DNA of 64,000 bases from Cronobacter muytjensii ATCC 51329 (GCF_001277195.1 NZ_CP012268.1:2480001-2544000); one strand, 5' to 3'; shown: positions 33,840 through 43,723, counted from the stretch's first letter. The notes: generated by a model from the sequence alone, not told the origin. Numbers and translations are program-made.

Positions 33840-36800
33840 TTACTCGAATGGCGGCGGCGCCAACACTTCGCGGTTGCCGTTGTGGCCCTGCTCGCTGACG
33901 ATACCCTGCATTTCCATCTGTTCGATAATACGCGCCGCGCGGTTATAACCGATACGGAACTGGCGCTGCACCCCGGAAATCGACGCTTTACGTTTTTCCA
34001 CGACAAACGCGACCGCCTGATCGAACAGCGGATCGAGCTCTTCGCCGCCGTCAAAACCGCTACCACCGCCCTCGCTTTCGCTGTCGGAAGTTATGCCGTC
34101 GACATATTGCGGGCGACCGCGCGCTTTCCAGTCCTGCACGACAGCATGCACTTCTTCATCACGCACAAAGGCACCGTGAACGCGCACCGGCATGGAGGAG
34201 TTCGGGCCGGAATAAAGCATATCCCCCATACCCAGCAGCGATTCCGCACCGCCCTGGTCAAGAATGGTTCGCGAGTCGATTTTACTGGACACCGTAAAGG
34301 CGATACGTGTCGGGATGTTGGCTTTAATCAGGCCGGTAATAACATCCACCGACGGACGCTGGGTCGCGAGCACCAGGTGGATCCCTGCCGCACGCGCTTT
34401 TTGCGCCAGACGCGCGATAAGCTCTTCGACTTTCTTACCGACCGTCATCATCAGATCGGCAAACTCATCGACCAGTACCACGATATACGGCAGTTTCTCC
34501 AGCACAGGATGGGTAGCATCCATGCTGTCACCGGGTTTCCAGTACGGATCCGGGATCGGGCGGCCCATGCGCATGGCTTCGGCAATTTTCTCATTGTAAC
34601 CCGCGAGATTACGCACGCCGAGCGCGGACATCAGTTTGTAGCGGCGTTCCATCTCATTCACACTCCAGCGCAGCGCGTTGGCGGCGTCTTTCATGTCGGT
34701 GACCACTTCGGTCAGAAGATGCGGAATGCCTTCATACACAGACAGTTCCAGCATTTTCGGGTCGATCATGATAAAGCGCACGTCTTCCGGCGTTGCTTTA
34801 TAGAGCATGCTCAGGATCATGGCGTTCACGCCCACCGATTTACCGGAGCCAGTCGTACCGGCTACCAGCAAGTGTGGCATTTTCGCGAGATCCGCCACCA
34901 CCGGATCGCCGGCGATATCTTTACCGAGCACCACGCTCAGCGGCGACGGATTATCCCGGAATTTCGCGCAGTCCAGCACTTCACGCAGGTACACGGTCTG
35001 ACGCTTTTTATTCGGCAGCTCGAGGCCGACATACGGCTTGCCGGGGATCACTTCCACGACACGTACTGCGACGGTAGAAAGCGAACGCGCCAGGTCACGC
35101 GACAGGTTGGAAATACGCGCCGCCTTCACGCCCGGCGCGAGGTTCAGCTCGAAACGGGTGATAACCGGCCCTGGCGAATAGTTCACCACATCAGCCTTGA
35201 TACGGAAATCCGCCAGACGCGCTTCAACCAGACGCGCCATCTGCTCAAGGGCGAAGGTATCCACCGGCTCCACTTCCGCCGGCGGCGACGTCAGTAGATC
35301 AAGCGACGGCAGCGGCGTGGAAGGCTTATGCATCGGCAGTTCATCGCCGTTACGCATTAGCAGCGGGTGGATCAGGCTGTCCCGCGGCGCCACGGCAGGT
35401 TGTTGAGGCGCGTGCATCGCTGCGGCCGGTTGTTGAGGCTGATAATCCTGCGCAGGCGCTGACGGCTGCTGCGGCTGATAACCCTGCGCAGGCGCTGACG
35501 GCTGCTGCGGCTGATAAGCAGCAGGCTGAGGCGCGTATTGCTGAGGCGCGTGCGCCGGCGGTGTTTGCGGCTGCGGCGTATGACCCTGAGATTGCGCATA
35601 ACCTTGCACAGGCGCGACAGGCTGCGGCGGCTGCTGAATGTGTTGCGGCACCTGAGGCTGCTGTACCGGACGAGGCGGTTCGGGCTCGACAGGCTCCGGC
35701 ATAAACAGCGGCTCGCTCGGGCCTTCATTGACCAGCGTTTTCATCGGCGAAAACTCAAAATCATCCGGCAGGAACGGCGCCGCGCCGGACGGTTGCGGTG
35801 CCGAGTAGCGCTGCTGCTGCGTCGCGGCGAACTGGCGCGCCAGCTCCGCCTGTTCTGCGGCCTCTTCATCCTCGGGGCTCATTTCCGCCTGATACTCTTC
35901 GCCGTAGCGCTGCTGCTGTGAGGCGGCAAACTGACGCGCCAGTTCATCCTGGTACATAGCATCCGCTTCTTCGTCAGAAACGCCCTGTTGCTGCTGCGCC
36001 ATACGACGTTCTGCCTCTTCGCGGGCGCGCTCTTCCGCCATGCGTTGCGACGGCAGTTTGATGCCGTAAGACGCAAGCTCGCGACGGGTCGGTACACGCA
36101 CGCGGTTCGGTCGCGGCAACTGCGGGCCGATGCCCTCTTTCACCTGCGGACGCGGCGCTTCACCAGCGACCGGCGTAAAAGCAGCGGCGGTTTGCGACGC
36201 GGCTGAAGCTGTCCTGGATGCAGCGTGAACGGCAGTTGAGGCGACGGTTGCCTGTGCCGCAACATTCAGGCCAGAGGCCGCAGCGTTCGCAATATCAGAT
36301 ACCGGTGACGATGGAACGGCAGGCGCAGGCTGCGGCGCGCGCGTTGGTTCTTCTTTACGGGCGAGCTCTTGTGGATCCGGGACAGGCTGATACCAGGCGG
36401 CCAGCTGTTCGCGCTCGCGAGCGCGCTGCGCTTCCACTTCTTCGAAATGATACAGCGGCGGACGCGCGGGTTTGCTCTCTTCCGGCGGCGCAACGGGCTC
36501 TGGCTCATACACCGGCGCGGCGGGTTGCGCAGACGCGTAAGGTTCTGGCGCAGCGTAAGGCTCGCGCGGCACCTGGGCATGAGATTCAGGCGCAGGCGCA
36601 TACGGCGCGGTGTGCGACGGATACGCGTCGTGCGCTGCTGGCGCTTGCTGATGCGTCATCGGGTGCGGTTGTTGCGCCTGAAAGGCGTGCGGTGGCGCTG
36701 GCTGCGGTTGATACTGCTGCGGCTGTGCAGGCTGATAAGGCTGTTGCACTGGCTGAGATGGTGGCTGCGCAGGCTGATGAGGCTGCGGCGCGCTCGTCTG

Positions 36801-38018
36801 AGCGGGCTGCCAGTAAATATTATCCTGGGGCGCGTGCGCGATCGGCGGCTCTTGCGGCGCGTAGTAATCCGGCTCCGGTGCGATGCCCGGATGAGCATGG
36901 GGCGCAGAAGGCGCGGCATGCCAGTCGATCTCAGGCGCGACGTCCGGCGCCTGGACGCTCACGGTATCTGACGGCATCGCAGTCTGTGCAGTCGCCCAGA
37001 CCGGCGCAACCGGGGTGGCGGCCGCAGCGACAGCGGCTGGGTCAGCGATTGAGTGACCGTTCAGCAGCGGATCGTTGTCATCATAAAACGCCTCCGGCTC
37101 GGTCACTTTATGGCCGGAGAACAGGACGTCGTCAGCATCCGCAGGCGTGCCGCGCACGCTGTATTGCACCTCATCGGCGTCATCCATGCGTTTGCCCGAA
37201 AACAGCGCGGCGTCAGTTTTGCGCGCGATCGGGTTGCTGAACTTATCCGCCAGCCTTTTGCGACGGGCTAAAGCACCACGAAGAATACGCGCGCGACGGG
37301 ACTCCCCTTTCGCCTGCTGCGGCTCGTGCTCATCCTCTTCATATTCCTCGTGCTCTTCATCGTCATCTTCATAGTCGTCGTCCTGCCAGGTATCGTCCCG
37401 ACGGGTGCGATTGCTGGCGAACGTCAGCACGGTCAGCACAAAGCTGCCGATTTTCTCTGCGATACTGACCCACGACCAGCCGGTAAACAGCGTCAGGCCC
37501 GCCGCCCAGACGCAGAGCAGCGCGATGGTGCCGCCGCTGCTGTTAAGCATGGGCTGTAACGCGGTGCTGAGCAGGCTGCCAATTACCCCGCCGGAGGCGA
37601 AGTACCAGATATCATCGGCGTTAATCGCCGCGAGCCCGCAAGACGTCAGGATAAGCGCCAGCACACCGATAAGGCGCAGCGCCACGGCAAAATAGTCGAT
37701 GTAATCGTCATTGCCACGTTGACGCCAGGCAAACCAGCAGCCACCGACCATGATCACGGGAATGGTGTAGGCCATCACGCCGAAAATGAAAAACAGCGTG
37801 TCCGCAAGCCAGGCGCCAGGCGCGCCACCCAGATTATGGATAGGCTCATGCCAGGCCGTTTGAGACCAGCTCGGATCGGAAGGGTTAAAGCTTAACAAGG
37901 CGGCCATCAGCCAGACGGCGAACAGCACGACGAGGATCAGCAACGCCTCGAGCAGTCGGCGCCCGCTGCTTAATTTAGTGAGTGTGACTTCTTTGTCTTC
38001 GGTGTATTCCTGGCTCAA
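33840..38018 (-). CDS. ftsK: DNA translocase FtsK
   Basis: FtsK anchors at the septum and pumps DNA to resolve chromosome dimers with XerCD at dif. The 1392 residues exceed the 1329 of E. coli because of a long linker. About four N-terminal transmembrane helices (to about residue 200) are followed by an acidic patch (DDEEHEEYEEDEHEP). A Pro/Gln/Ala-rich linker of some 600 residues includes LARQFAA(S/T)QQQRY twice and a 12-residue tandem repeat. The C-terminal motor has Walker A GTTGSGKSV near residue 1056 and Walker B VVLVDEFADL near 1180. The winged-helix gamma domain that reads KOPS closes the protein. Confidence 0.96.
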   Translation of the reverse strand: MSQEYTEDKEVTLTKLSSGRRLLEALLILVVLFAVWLMAALLSFNPSDPSWSQTAWHEPIHNLGGAPGAWLADTLFFIFGVMAYTIPVIMVGGCWFAWRQRGNDDYIDYFAVALRLIGVLALILTSCGLAAINADDIWYFASGGVIGSLLSTALQPMLNSSGGTIALLCVWAAGLTLFTGWSWVSIAEKIGSFVLTVLTFASNRTRRDDTWQDDDYEDDDEEHEEYEEDEHEPQQAKGESRRARILRGALARRKRLADKFSNPIARKTDAALFSGKRMDDADEVQYSVRGTPADADDVLFSGHKVTEPEAFYDDNDPLLNGHSIADPAAVAAAATPVAPVWATAQTAMPSDTVSVQAPDVAPEIDWHAAPSAPHAHPGIAPEPDYYAPQEPPIAHAPQDNIYWQPAQTSAPQPHQPAQPPSQPVQQPYQPAQPQQYQPQPAPPHAFQAQQPHPMTHQQAPAAHDAYPSHTAPYAPAPESHAQVPREPYAAPEPYASAQPAAPVYEPEPVAPPEESKPARPPLYHFEEVEAQRAREREQLAAWYQPVPDPQELARKEEPTRAPQPAPAVPSSPVSDIANAAASGLNVAAQATVASTAVHAASRTASAASQTAAAFTPVAGEAPRPQVKEGIGPQLPRPNRVRVPTRRELASYGIKLPSQRMAEERAREEAERRMAQQQQGVSDEEADAMYQDELARQFAASQQQRYGEEYQAEMSPEDEEAAEQAELARQFAATQQQRYSAPQPSGAAPFLPDDFEFSPMKTLVNEGPSEPLFMPEPVEPEPPRPVQQPQVPQHIQQPPQPVAPVQGYAQSQGHTPQPQTPPAHAPQQYAPQPAAYQPQQPSAPAQGYQPQQPSAPAQDYQPQQPAAAMHAPQQPAVAPRDSLIHPLLMRNGDELPMHKPSTPLPSLDLLTSPPAEVEPVDTFALEQMARLVEARLADFRIKADVVNYSPGPVITRFELNLAPGVKAARISNLSRDLARSLSTVAVRVVEVIPGKPYVGLELPNKKRQTVYLREVLDCAKFRDNPSPLSVVLGKDIAGDPVVADLAKMPHLLVAGTTGSGKSVGVNAMILSMLYKATPEDVRFIMIDPKMLELSVYEGIPHLLTEVVTDMKDAANALRWSVNEMERRYKLMSALGVRNLAGYNEKIAEAMRMGRPIPDPYWKPGDSMDATHPVLEKLPYIVVLVDEFADLMMTVGKKVEELIARLAQKARAAGIHLVLATQRPSVDVITGLIKANIPTRIAFTVSSKIDSRTILDQGGAESLLGMGDMLYSGPNSSMPVRVHGAFVRDEEVHAVVQDWKARGRPQYVDGITSDSESEGGGSGFDGGEELDPLFDQAVAFVVEKRKASISGVQRQFRIGYNRAARIIEQMEMQGIVSEQGHNGNREVLAPPPFE
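35439..35510 (-). repeat. Tandem 36 bp repeat in the FtsK linker
   Basis: Two adjacent 36 bp units (35439-35474 and 35475-35510) differ at one base and encode YQPQQPSAPAQ followed by Gly or Asp. A third partial unit begins at 35511. This looks like recent slippage or unequal exchange in the disordered linker. Confidence 0.85.
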
Positions 38019-38050
38019 GACAGGCTCTCCAGGTCCATGAGGTAAAACGG

Positions 38051-38082
38051 ACAGCAGTGGCGAGAAACCCCGCCACTGCTGC
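38051..38082 (-). terminator. Hairpin between lrp and ftsK
   Basis: CAGCAGTGGCG and CGCCACTGCTG (38052-38062 and 38071-38081) form a perfect 11 bp stem. On the minus strand it is followed by TCCGTTTTACC, a weak T-run. It probably terminates lrp before ftsK. Confidence 0.6.
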
Positions 38083-38137
38083 TGTATGGATTAACAGGAG
38101 TGTAATCAAACTACGCCCGGTTTGCACCTGTTCTGTG

Positions 38138-38632
38138 TTAGCGGGTTTTAATGACCAGACGATTACTCTGCTTAACTTCTTCCATGACCACGTAAGTACG
38201 GGTGTCATTGACGCCCGGCAGACGCAGCAGGGTTTCGCCCAACAGCTTACGGTAAGCGGACATATCCGGTACGCGGGTTTTCAACAGGTAGTCGAAATCA
38301 CCGGAAACCAGATGGCACTCCTGAATTTCTTCCAGCTTTTGTACAGCGGCATTGAACTGCTCAAATACATCCGGCGCGCCACGATTCAGAGTAATCTCAA
38401 CAAAAACCAGAAGTGAGGCATCCAGATAATGCGGGTTCAGCAGAGCCGTGTAGCCCTGAATAAAACCCTGTCGTTCCAGACGACGAACGCGCTCAAGGCA
38501 CGGCGTCGGGGAAAGACCCACTCTTTTTGAAAGCTCGACGTTAGAAATACGCCCATCCTTTTGCAGCTCATTAAGAATGTTACGATCGATACGGTCGAGA
38601 TCTTTGCCAGGGCGCTTCTTGCTATCTACCAT
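38138..38632 (-). CDS. lrp: Leucine-responsive regulatory protein Lrp
   Basis: Lrp is a global regulator of amino acid metabolism, fimbriae and transport, acting as octamers/hexadecamers tuned by leucine. From the ATG at 38630-38632 the protein is 164 residues beginning MVDSKKRPGKDLDRIDRNIL, the E. coli length. The helix-turn-helix is in NVELSKRVGLSPTPCLERVR, and the RAM domain with the leucine-response region follows (SGDFDYLLKTRVPDMSAYRK). Upstream in-frame ATG codons belong to the leader. It is divergent from trxB with a long leader between, as in E. coli. Confidence 0.98.
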   Translation of the reverse strand: MVDSKKRPGKDLDRIDRNILNELQKDGRISNVELSKRVGLSPTPCLERVRRLERQGFIQGYTALLNPHYLDASLLVFVEITLNRGAPDVFEQFNAAVQKLEEIQECHLVSGDFDYLLKTRVPDMSAYRKLLGETLLRLPGVNDTRTYVVMEEVKQSNRLVIKTR

Positions 38633-39101
38633 TATTATTGTCTCTCTGTATTCCTTCCCTACACCTGCCATTACCCATTGCACTTCACTGTTCAGGGTGT
38701 CAGTTAGAAGACCGTTGCCCGCTGGCAGCTATCGATATTACGCATGGCGTCTGTCCACGCCATGCGTGAATTTCAATAGCCCGGAAATTGGCACAAGCTT
38801 GCGCCAGAATGCGCTACAACCAAAGCCAACCCTTTTTTCTTCCTCGAATGTTTTCGCAAAAGCGCAGGGGATTGTCAAAGCAAAACATCGATTTTTAGTA
38901 GAACGTGCCAGAGAGTGGTAACGACCGGCGATTATTCCTCATTTTATTGCCTTATCTGCCGCGCTTTTTAATCAGTAAAAATAATGACGCTATTGGCTAA
39001 AGCTATTGCATGAATCGTTAACAAAATTGCCACACTCTTTTTTTACCCCGGCAAATTCCCTACAATCCAGCCCATTGTCTGCCAACAACAATGAGGATCT
39101 C
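38633..39101. promoter_or_regulatory. lrp-trxB divergent intergenic region
   Basis: This 469 bp stretch holds no gene. On the lrp side a -35-like TTGACA (minus strand, 38873-38878) would give a leader of more than 200 nt, comparable with the long E. coli lrp leader, though the -10 at 17 bp is poor. The leader contains a perfect 11 bp hairpin at 38740-38767. On the trxB side a -10-like TACAAT lies at 39061-39066. AT-rich tracts around 38940-39050 are suitable for Lrp and H-NS binding, but I cannot place individual sites. Confidence 0.5.
38740..38767 (-). promoter_or_regulatory. Strong hairpin in the lrp 5' leader
   Basis: ACGCATGGCGT-CTGTCC-ACGCCATGCGT is a perfect 11 bp inverted repeat with a six-base loop about 110 nt upstream of the lrp ATG. 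No T-run follows, so it is not a terminator. It could stabilise the leader or present the loop to a small RNA; that role is inferred only. Confidence 0.55.
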
Positions 39102-40070
39102 ATGGGCACGGCTAAACACAGTAAGCTGTTAATTCTTGGCTCCGGCCCGGCGGGATACACCGCTGCGGTCTACGCGGCGCGCGCTAACCTGAAACCGGTT
39201 CTGATTACCGGGATGGAAAAAGGCGGTCAGTTGACGACCACCACTGAAGTGGAAAACTGGCCGGGCGACCCGCATGATTTGACCGGTCCGCTGTTGATGG
39301 AACGCATGCATGAGCATGCCGCGAAGTTTGAAACAGAAATCCTGTTCGACCATATCAACAAGGTCGATCTGCAAAACCGTCCGTTCCGTCTTATTGGCGA
39401 CAGCGGCGAATACACCTGCGATGCGCTGATTATCGCGACTGGCGCGTCCGCGCGTTATCTGGGCCTGCCGTCGGAAGAAGCCTACAAAGGCCGCGGCGTC
39501 TCCGCCTGCGCGACCTGCGACGGTTTCTTCTACCGCAACCAGAAAGTTGCCGTCATCGGCGGCGGCAACACGGCGGTGGAGGAAGCGCTGTACCTGGCGA
39601 ATATCGCCTCTGAAGTGCACCTGATCCACCGTCGTGATACCTTCCGCGCCGAGAAAATTCTCGTCAAACGCCTGATGGATAAAGTGGAAAGCGGCAATAT
39701 CGTGCTGCACACGCACCGCACGCTCGAAGAAGTGACCGGCGATCAGATGGGCGTGAGCGGTCTGCGTCTGCGCGACACGCTGAATCCGGAAAACGTCGAG
39801 ACGCTGGATGTCGCGGGCCTGTTTGTCGCAATCGGTCACAGCCCGAACACCGCGATTTTTGATGGTCAGCTGGAACTTGAGAACGGCTACATCAAAGTGC
39901 AATCCGGCATCCACGGTAACGCCACGCAGACCAGCATCCCTGGCGTCTTCGCCGCAGGCGACGTGATGGACCATATCTACCGCCAGGCGATCACCTCCGC
40001 TGGCACCGGCTGTATGGCCGCGCTGGACGCCGAGCGCTATCTGGACGGTCTGGCTGAAAAGCACAGCTAA
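39102..40070 (+). CDS. trxB: Thioredoxin reductase TrxB
   Basis: TrxB is the NADPH- and FAD-dependent reductase of thioredoxin. From the ATG at 39102 the protein is 322 residues, starting MGTAKHSKLLILGSGPAGYT with the FAD dinucleotide-binding motif at 11-18. The redox-active pair is C136/C139 (SACATCDGFF). The NADPH motif is VIGGGNTAVEEALYL, and the second FAD motif VFAAGDVMD is near the C-terminus. An ATGAGGATC ribosome site supports this start over the in-frame ATG at 39006. It begins the trxB-cydDC-aat group, though a terminator follows. Confidence 0.97.
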   Translation: MGTAKHSKLLILGSGPAGYTAAVYAARANLKPVLITGMEKGGQLTTTTEVENWPGDPHDLTGPLLMERMHEHAAKFETEILFDHINKVDLQNRPFRLIGDSGEYTCDALIIATGASARYLGLPSEEAYKGRGVSACATCDGFFYRNQKVAVIGGGNTAVEEALYLANIASEVHLIHRRDTFRAEKILVKRLMDKVESGNIVLHTHRTLEEVTGDQMGVSGLRLRDTLNPENVETLDVAGLFVAIGHSPNTAIFDGQLELENGYIKVQSGIHGNATQTSIPGVFAAGDVMDHIYRQAITSAGTGCMAALDAERYLDGLAEKHS

Positions 40071-40085
40071 TTCCACGATTTAAAC

Positions 40086-40112
40086 AAGGCGACGAATCAG
40101 TCGCCTTTCTTT
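40086..40112 (+). terminator. trxB terminator
   Basis: AAGGCGAC-GAATCA-GTCGCCTT (40086-40107) is followed by TCTTTTAT. It separates trxB from cydD. Confidence 0.8.
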
Positions 40113-40185
40113 TATCCCCGTTGTAACATTGCCTGCTCTCTCGCCTTGCGGCGAGCACTCTGGATTTTACTGCTCAGTGCATGCA

Positions 40186-41952
40186 ATGAATAAAACCCGT
40201 CAACAAGAACTGACCCGCTGGCTTAAACAGCAAAGCGTTATCTCCCGCCGCTGGCTCAGCCTGTCGCGCCTGCTCGGCGTGGTGAGCGGTCTGCTTATCG
40301 TCGCACAGGCCTGGCTGCTGGCCGATCTCCTGCATGACATGATAATGAAAGGCATCCCGCGCGAGGCGCTCTTGCTGCCGTTTGTCCTGCTGATTCTGGT
40401 CTTCGTGCTGCGCGCGTGGATAGTCTGGCTGCGCGAAAAAGTTGGGTTCCATGCCGGACAGCATATTCGCGCGCGCATCCGCCAGCAGGTAATGGACCGT
40501 CTTCAGGAGGCGGGCCCGGCCTGGATCCAGGGCAAACCCGCCGGTAGCTGGGCGACGCTTATCCTTGAGCAGATTGACGATATGCACGATTTCTATGCCC
40601 GTTATCTGCCGCAAATGGCGCTGGCGGCGAGCGTGCCGCTGCTGATTGTGCTGGCGATTTTCCCCTACAACTGGACTGCGGCCCTGATCCTTCTCGGCAC
40701 CGCGCCGCTGATCCCACTCTTTATGGCCATGGTCGGCATGGGTGCCGCCGACGCCAACCGCCGTAATTTCCAGGCGCTGGCGCGGCTTAGCGGCAACTTT
40801 CTCGACCGCCTGCGCGGTATGGAAACGCTGCGTCTTTTCCACCGCGGCGCGGCGGAAACGCGCAACATTCAGGCCGCCTCGCAGGATTTCCGCCAGCGCA
40901 CCATGGAAGTGCTGCGCCTGGCGTTTCTCTCGTCCGGCGTGCTGGAATTTTTCACCTCGCTCTCTATTGCGCTGGTGGCGGTTTATTTCGGATTTTCTTA
41001 TCTGGGCGAGCTTAACTTCGGCCATTATGGCACCGGCGTGACGCTGTTCGCGGGCTTCCTGGCGCTGATACTGGCGCCAGAGTTCTTCCAGCCGCTGCGC
41101 GATCTTGGGACGTTTTATCACGCCAAAGCGCAGGCGATCGGCGCAGCCGACAGCCTGAAAACCTTCCTCGAAACCCCTATTCAGCATGCCGAAAAAGGCA
41201 CGCTGGAGCTTTCCGGCTGCGAGCCGATCACGCTTGACGCGCAGGGGCTCACTATTCTCTCCCCGCAAGGCAAACGCCTCGCCGGGCCGCTCAATTTCAC
41301 GCTGCCTGCGGGCAAACGCGTGGCGCTGGTAGGGCAAAGCGGCGCGGGTAAAAGCTCGCTTCTGAATCTGCTGGCCGGTTTTCTGCCGTATGAAGGCTCG
41401 CTGCGCGTTAATGGCGTTGAGCTGCGCGAGCTGGAGCCGGAAAGCTGGCGTCGTCAGTTGAGCTGGGTGGGGCAAAACCCGCAGTTGCCGGCACAGACGC
41501 TAAAAGAGAACGTGCTGCTGACCGATCCTGACGCGAGCGAAGCGCAGCTTCAGGCGGCGCTCGATAAAGCCTGGGTAAGCGAATTTCTGCCGCTGCTGGC
41601 GCAGGGCGTGGACACGCCCGTCGGCGATCAGTCATCCGGACTTTCCGTCGGCCAGGCGCAGCGCGTAGCCGTCGCCCGCGCCCTTCTCTCACCCTGCCGT
41701 TTGTTGCTGCTGGATGAGCCGTCCGCAAGCCTTGACGCAGGCAGCGAGCGCCGTGTGATGCAGGCGCTGGAGAGCGCGTCGCTGGCGCAGACCACGCTGA
41801 TGGTTACACACCAGATTGATGATATCGCCGCCTGGGATGAAGTCTGGGTGATGCGCGATGGCCGCCTGGTGGAACGGGGCGATGTCGCCACTCTCAGCGC
41901 CGCCGACGGCTATTTCGCGGCGCTGCTGGCGCACCGTCAGGAGGAGATTTAA
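40186..41952 (+). CDS. cydD: Glutathione/cysteine ABC exporter subunit CydD
   Basis: CydD pairs with CydC in a heterodimeric inner-membrane ABC transporter needed for cytochrome bd and c-type cytochrome assembly, reported to export glutathione and cysteine and to bind haem. From the ATG at 40186 it is 588 residues (MNKTRQQELTRWLKQQSVIS), the E. coli length. Six transmembrane helices precede the ATPase with Walker A GQSGAGKSS, signature LSVGQAQR and Walker B LLLLDEPSASLD. It abuts cydC with no spacer (TAA then ATG). An upstream in-frame ATG at 40129 adds 19 non-conserved residues. Confidence 0.96.
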   Translation: MNKTRQQELTRWLKQQSVISRRWLSLSRLLGVVSGLLIVAQAWLLADLLHDMIMKGIPREALLLPFVLLILVFVLRAWIVWLREKVGFHAGQHIRARIRQQVMDRLQEAGPAWIQGKPAGSWATLILEQIDDMHDFYARYLPQMALAASVPLLIVLAIFPYNWTAALILLGTAPLIPLFMAMVGMGAADANRRNFQALARLSGNFLDRLRGMETLRLFHRGAAETRNIQAASQDFRQRTMEVLRLAFLSSGVLEFFTSLSIALVAVYFGFSYLGELNFGHYGTGVTLFAGFLALILAPEFFQPLRDLGTFYHAKAQAIGAADSLKTFLETPIQHAEKGTLELSGCEPITLDAQGLTILSPQGKRLAGPLNFTLPAGKRVALVGQSGAGKSSLLNLLAGFLPYEGSLRVNGVELRELEPESWRRQLSWVGQNPQLPAQTLKENVLLTDPDASEAQLQAALDKAWVSEFLPLLAQGVDTPVGDQSSGLSVGQAQRVAVARALLSPCRLLLLDEPSASLDAGSERRVMQALESASLAQTTLMVTHQIDDIAAWDEVWVMRDGRLVERGDVATLSAADGYFAALLAHRQEEI

Positions 41953-43686
41953 ATGCGCGCATTATTACCCTATCTGGCGCTCTATAAACGCCACAAATGG
42001 CTGCTGACGCTCGGTGTCGTGCTGGCTATCGTAACGCTGCTCGCCAGCATCGGTCTGCTGACGCTTTCAGGCTGGTTCCTGTCCGCCTCAGCGGTCGTGG
42101 GCATGGCCGGCCTTTACAGTTTCAACTATATGCTGCCTGCCGCGGGCGTGCGCGGCGCCGCGATTTTTCGCACCGCCGGGCGCTACTTCGAGCGTCTCGT
42201 GAGCCATGAAGCCACGTTCCGCGTGCTGGAACATTTACGGGTTCACACCTTCAGCCGCCTCTTGCCCCTCTCCCCTTCGGGGCTGGCGCGTTTTCGTCAG
42301 GGCGAGTTGCTAAACCGTCTGGTGGCGGACGTCGATACGCTGGATCACCTTTACCTGCGCGTGATGTCGCCGCTTATCGGCGCGCTAGCCGTTATCGTGG
42401 TTGTGACGCTGGGCCTGAGCGTGCTGGATATCACGCTGGCGCTGACGCTTGGCGGGATCATGCTGGCGACGCTGTTGCTGCTTCCTCCCCTTTTCTATCG
42501 CGCGGGTCGTCCGGTGGGCGAAGCGCTGACCGGGCTGCGTGCCAGCTATCGCCAGCAGTTGACCAGCTGGCTGCACGGCCAGGCGGAGCTGTCGATTTTT
42601 GGCGCTGCCGGGCGCTATCGCGATAATCTCGACGCGACTGAACAAGCCTGGCACGAGGCGCAACGTCGTCAGGCCGGTCTGACGGCGCTCTCGCAGGCAA
42701 TGATGACGCTGATAAGCGGCATGACAGTCGTGCTGATTCTCTGGATGGCCGCAGGCGGCGTCGGCGGCAACAGCGCGCACGGCTCGCTGATTGCGCTCTT
42801 TGTCTTCTGCGCGCTGGCGGCTTTTGAAGCGCTGGCGCCGGTGGGCGGCGCGTTCCAGCATCTCGGCCAGGTGATCGCTTCCGCCCGTCGCGTCAGCGAC
42901 GTTATCGAGCAGCCTGCAGACATCGCCTTTGCCAGGCCAGGCGCCGACGCGCCGCGCGAGGCGTCGCTGACGCTGCGTGATGTGAGCTTTAGTTATCCGG
43001 GCCAGCCGCAGCCTGCGCTGCGCGATATTACCCTTGATGTCGCGCCGGGCGAGCATATCGCGATACTTGGGCGCACCGGCTGCGGTAAGTCGACGCTGCT
43101 GCAACTGCTCACCCGCGCCTGGGATCCGACGCAGGGCGCGGTGATGCTGGGCGGCGTTGCCCTCGCCGCGTATAACGAAGCCGCCTTACGCGCGACGATG
43201 AGCGTCGTGCCGCAGCGCGTGCATCTGTTCAGCGCTACCCTTCGGGATAACCTGCGGCTCGCCGCGCCGGAGGCGGATGACGCCGCCCTTGCCGCCGCGC
43301 TTGAACGCGTGGGGTTAGAGAAACTGCTGGCAGACGACGGCCTGAATGCCTGGCTTGGCGAAGGCGGGCGTCAGCTTTCCGGCGGCGAGCTGCGCCGTCT
43401 CGGTATCGCCCGCGCGCTGCTGCACGACGCGCCGATACTTTTACTGGATGAGCCGACAGAGGGGCTGGATGCAGAAACCGAGCGTCAGATACTCGCGCTG
43501 GTCAGGGACGTCGCCACGCAGAAAACGTTGCTGATGGTCACCCATCGCCTGCAGGGCCTGACGGCGTTCGATCGCATCATTGTCATGGACAACGGGCAGA
43601 TTATTGAGCAAGGTAGTCACGCAGAATTACTGGCGCAGCAGGGACGGTATTATCAGTTTCGTCAGCGAACAGTACACTATCATTGA
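41953..43686 (+). CDS. cydC: Glutathione/cysteine ABC exporter subunit CydC
   Basis: CydC is the second half of the CydDC exporter. The 577 residues are slightly longer than the 573 of E. coli. It has six N-terminal helices, Walker A GRTGCGKST, signature LSGGELRRLG and Walker B ILLLDEPTEGLD, with the H-loop in LLMVTHRLQGL. The ATG directly follows the cydD stop, and GAGGAG at the end of cydD serves as ribosome site, so the subunits are translationally coupled. The next gene aat starts 37 bp downstream. Confidence 0.96.
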   Translation: MRALLPYLALYKRHKWLLTLGVVLAIVTLLASIGLLTLSGWFLSASAVVGMAGLYSFNYMLPAAGVRGAAIFRTAGRYFERLVSHEATFRVLEHLRVHTFSRLLPLSPSGLARFRQGELLNRLVADVDTLDHLYLRVMSPLIGALAVIVVVTLGLSVLDITLALTLGGIMLATLLLLPPLFYRAGRPVGEALTGLRASYRQQLTSWLHGQAELSIFGAAGRYRDNLDATEQAWHEAQRRQAGLTALSQAMMTLISGMTVVLILWMAAGGVGGNSAHGSLIALFVFCALAAFEALAPVGGAFQHLGQVIASARRVSDVIEQPADIAFARPGADAPREASLTLRDVSFSYPGQPQPALRDITLDVAPGEHIAILGRTGCGKSTLLQLLTRAWDPTQGAVMLGGVALAAYNEAALRATMSVVPQRVHLFSATLRDNLRLAAPEADDAALAAALERVGLEKLLADDGLNAWLGEGGRQLSGGELRRLGIARALLHDAPILLLDEPTEGLDAETERQILALVRDVATQKTLLMVTHRLQGLTAFDRIIVMDNGQIIEQGSHAELLAQQGRYYQFRQRTVHYH

Positions 43687-43723
43687 TTGATATTTGACAA
43701 CGTTGTCAGGGAGCGCCGTTGTG

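Noticed and set aside
40174..41475. 433-codon open frame antisense to cydD
   Set aside because: Shadow of cydD; composition rich in Arg/Gln/His, no ribosome site or conserved motif.
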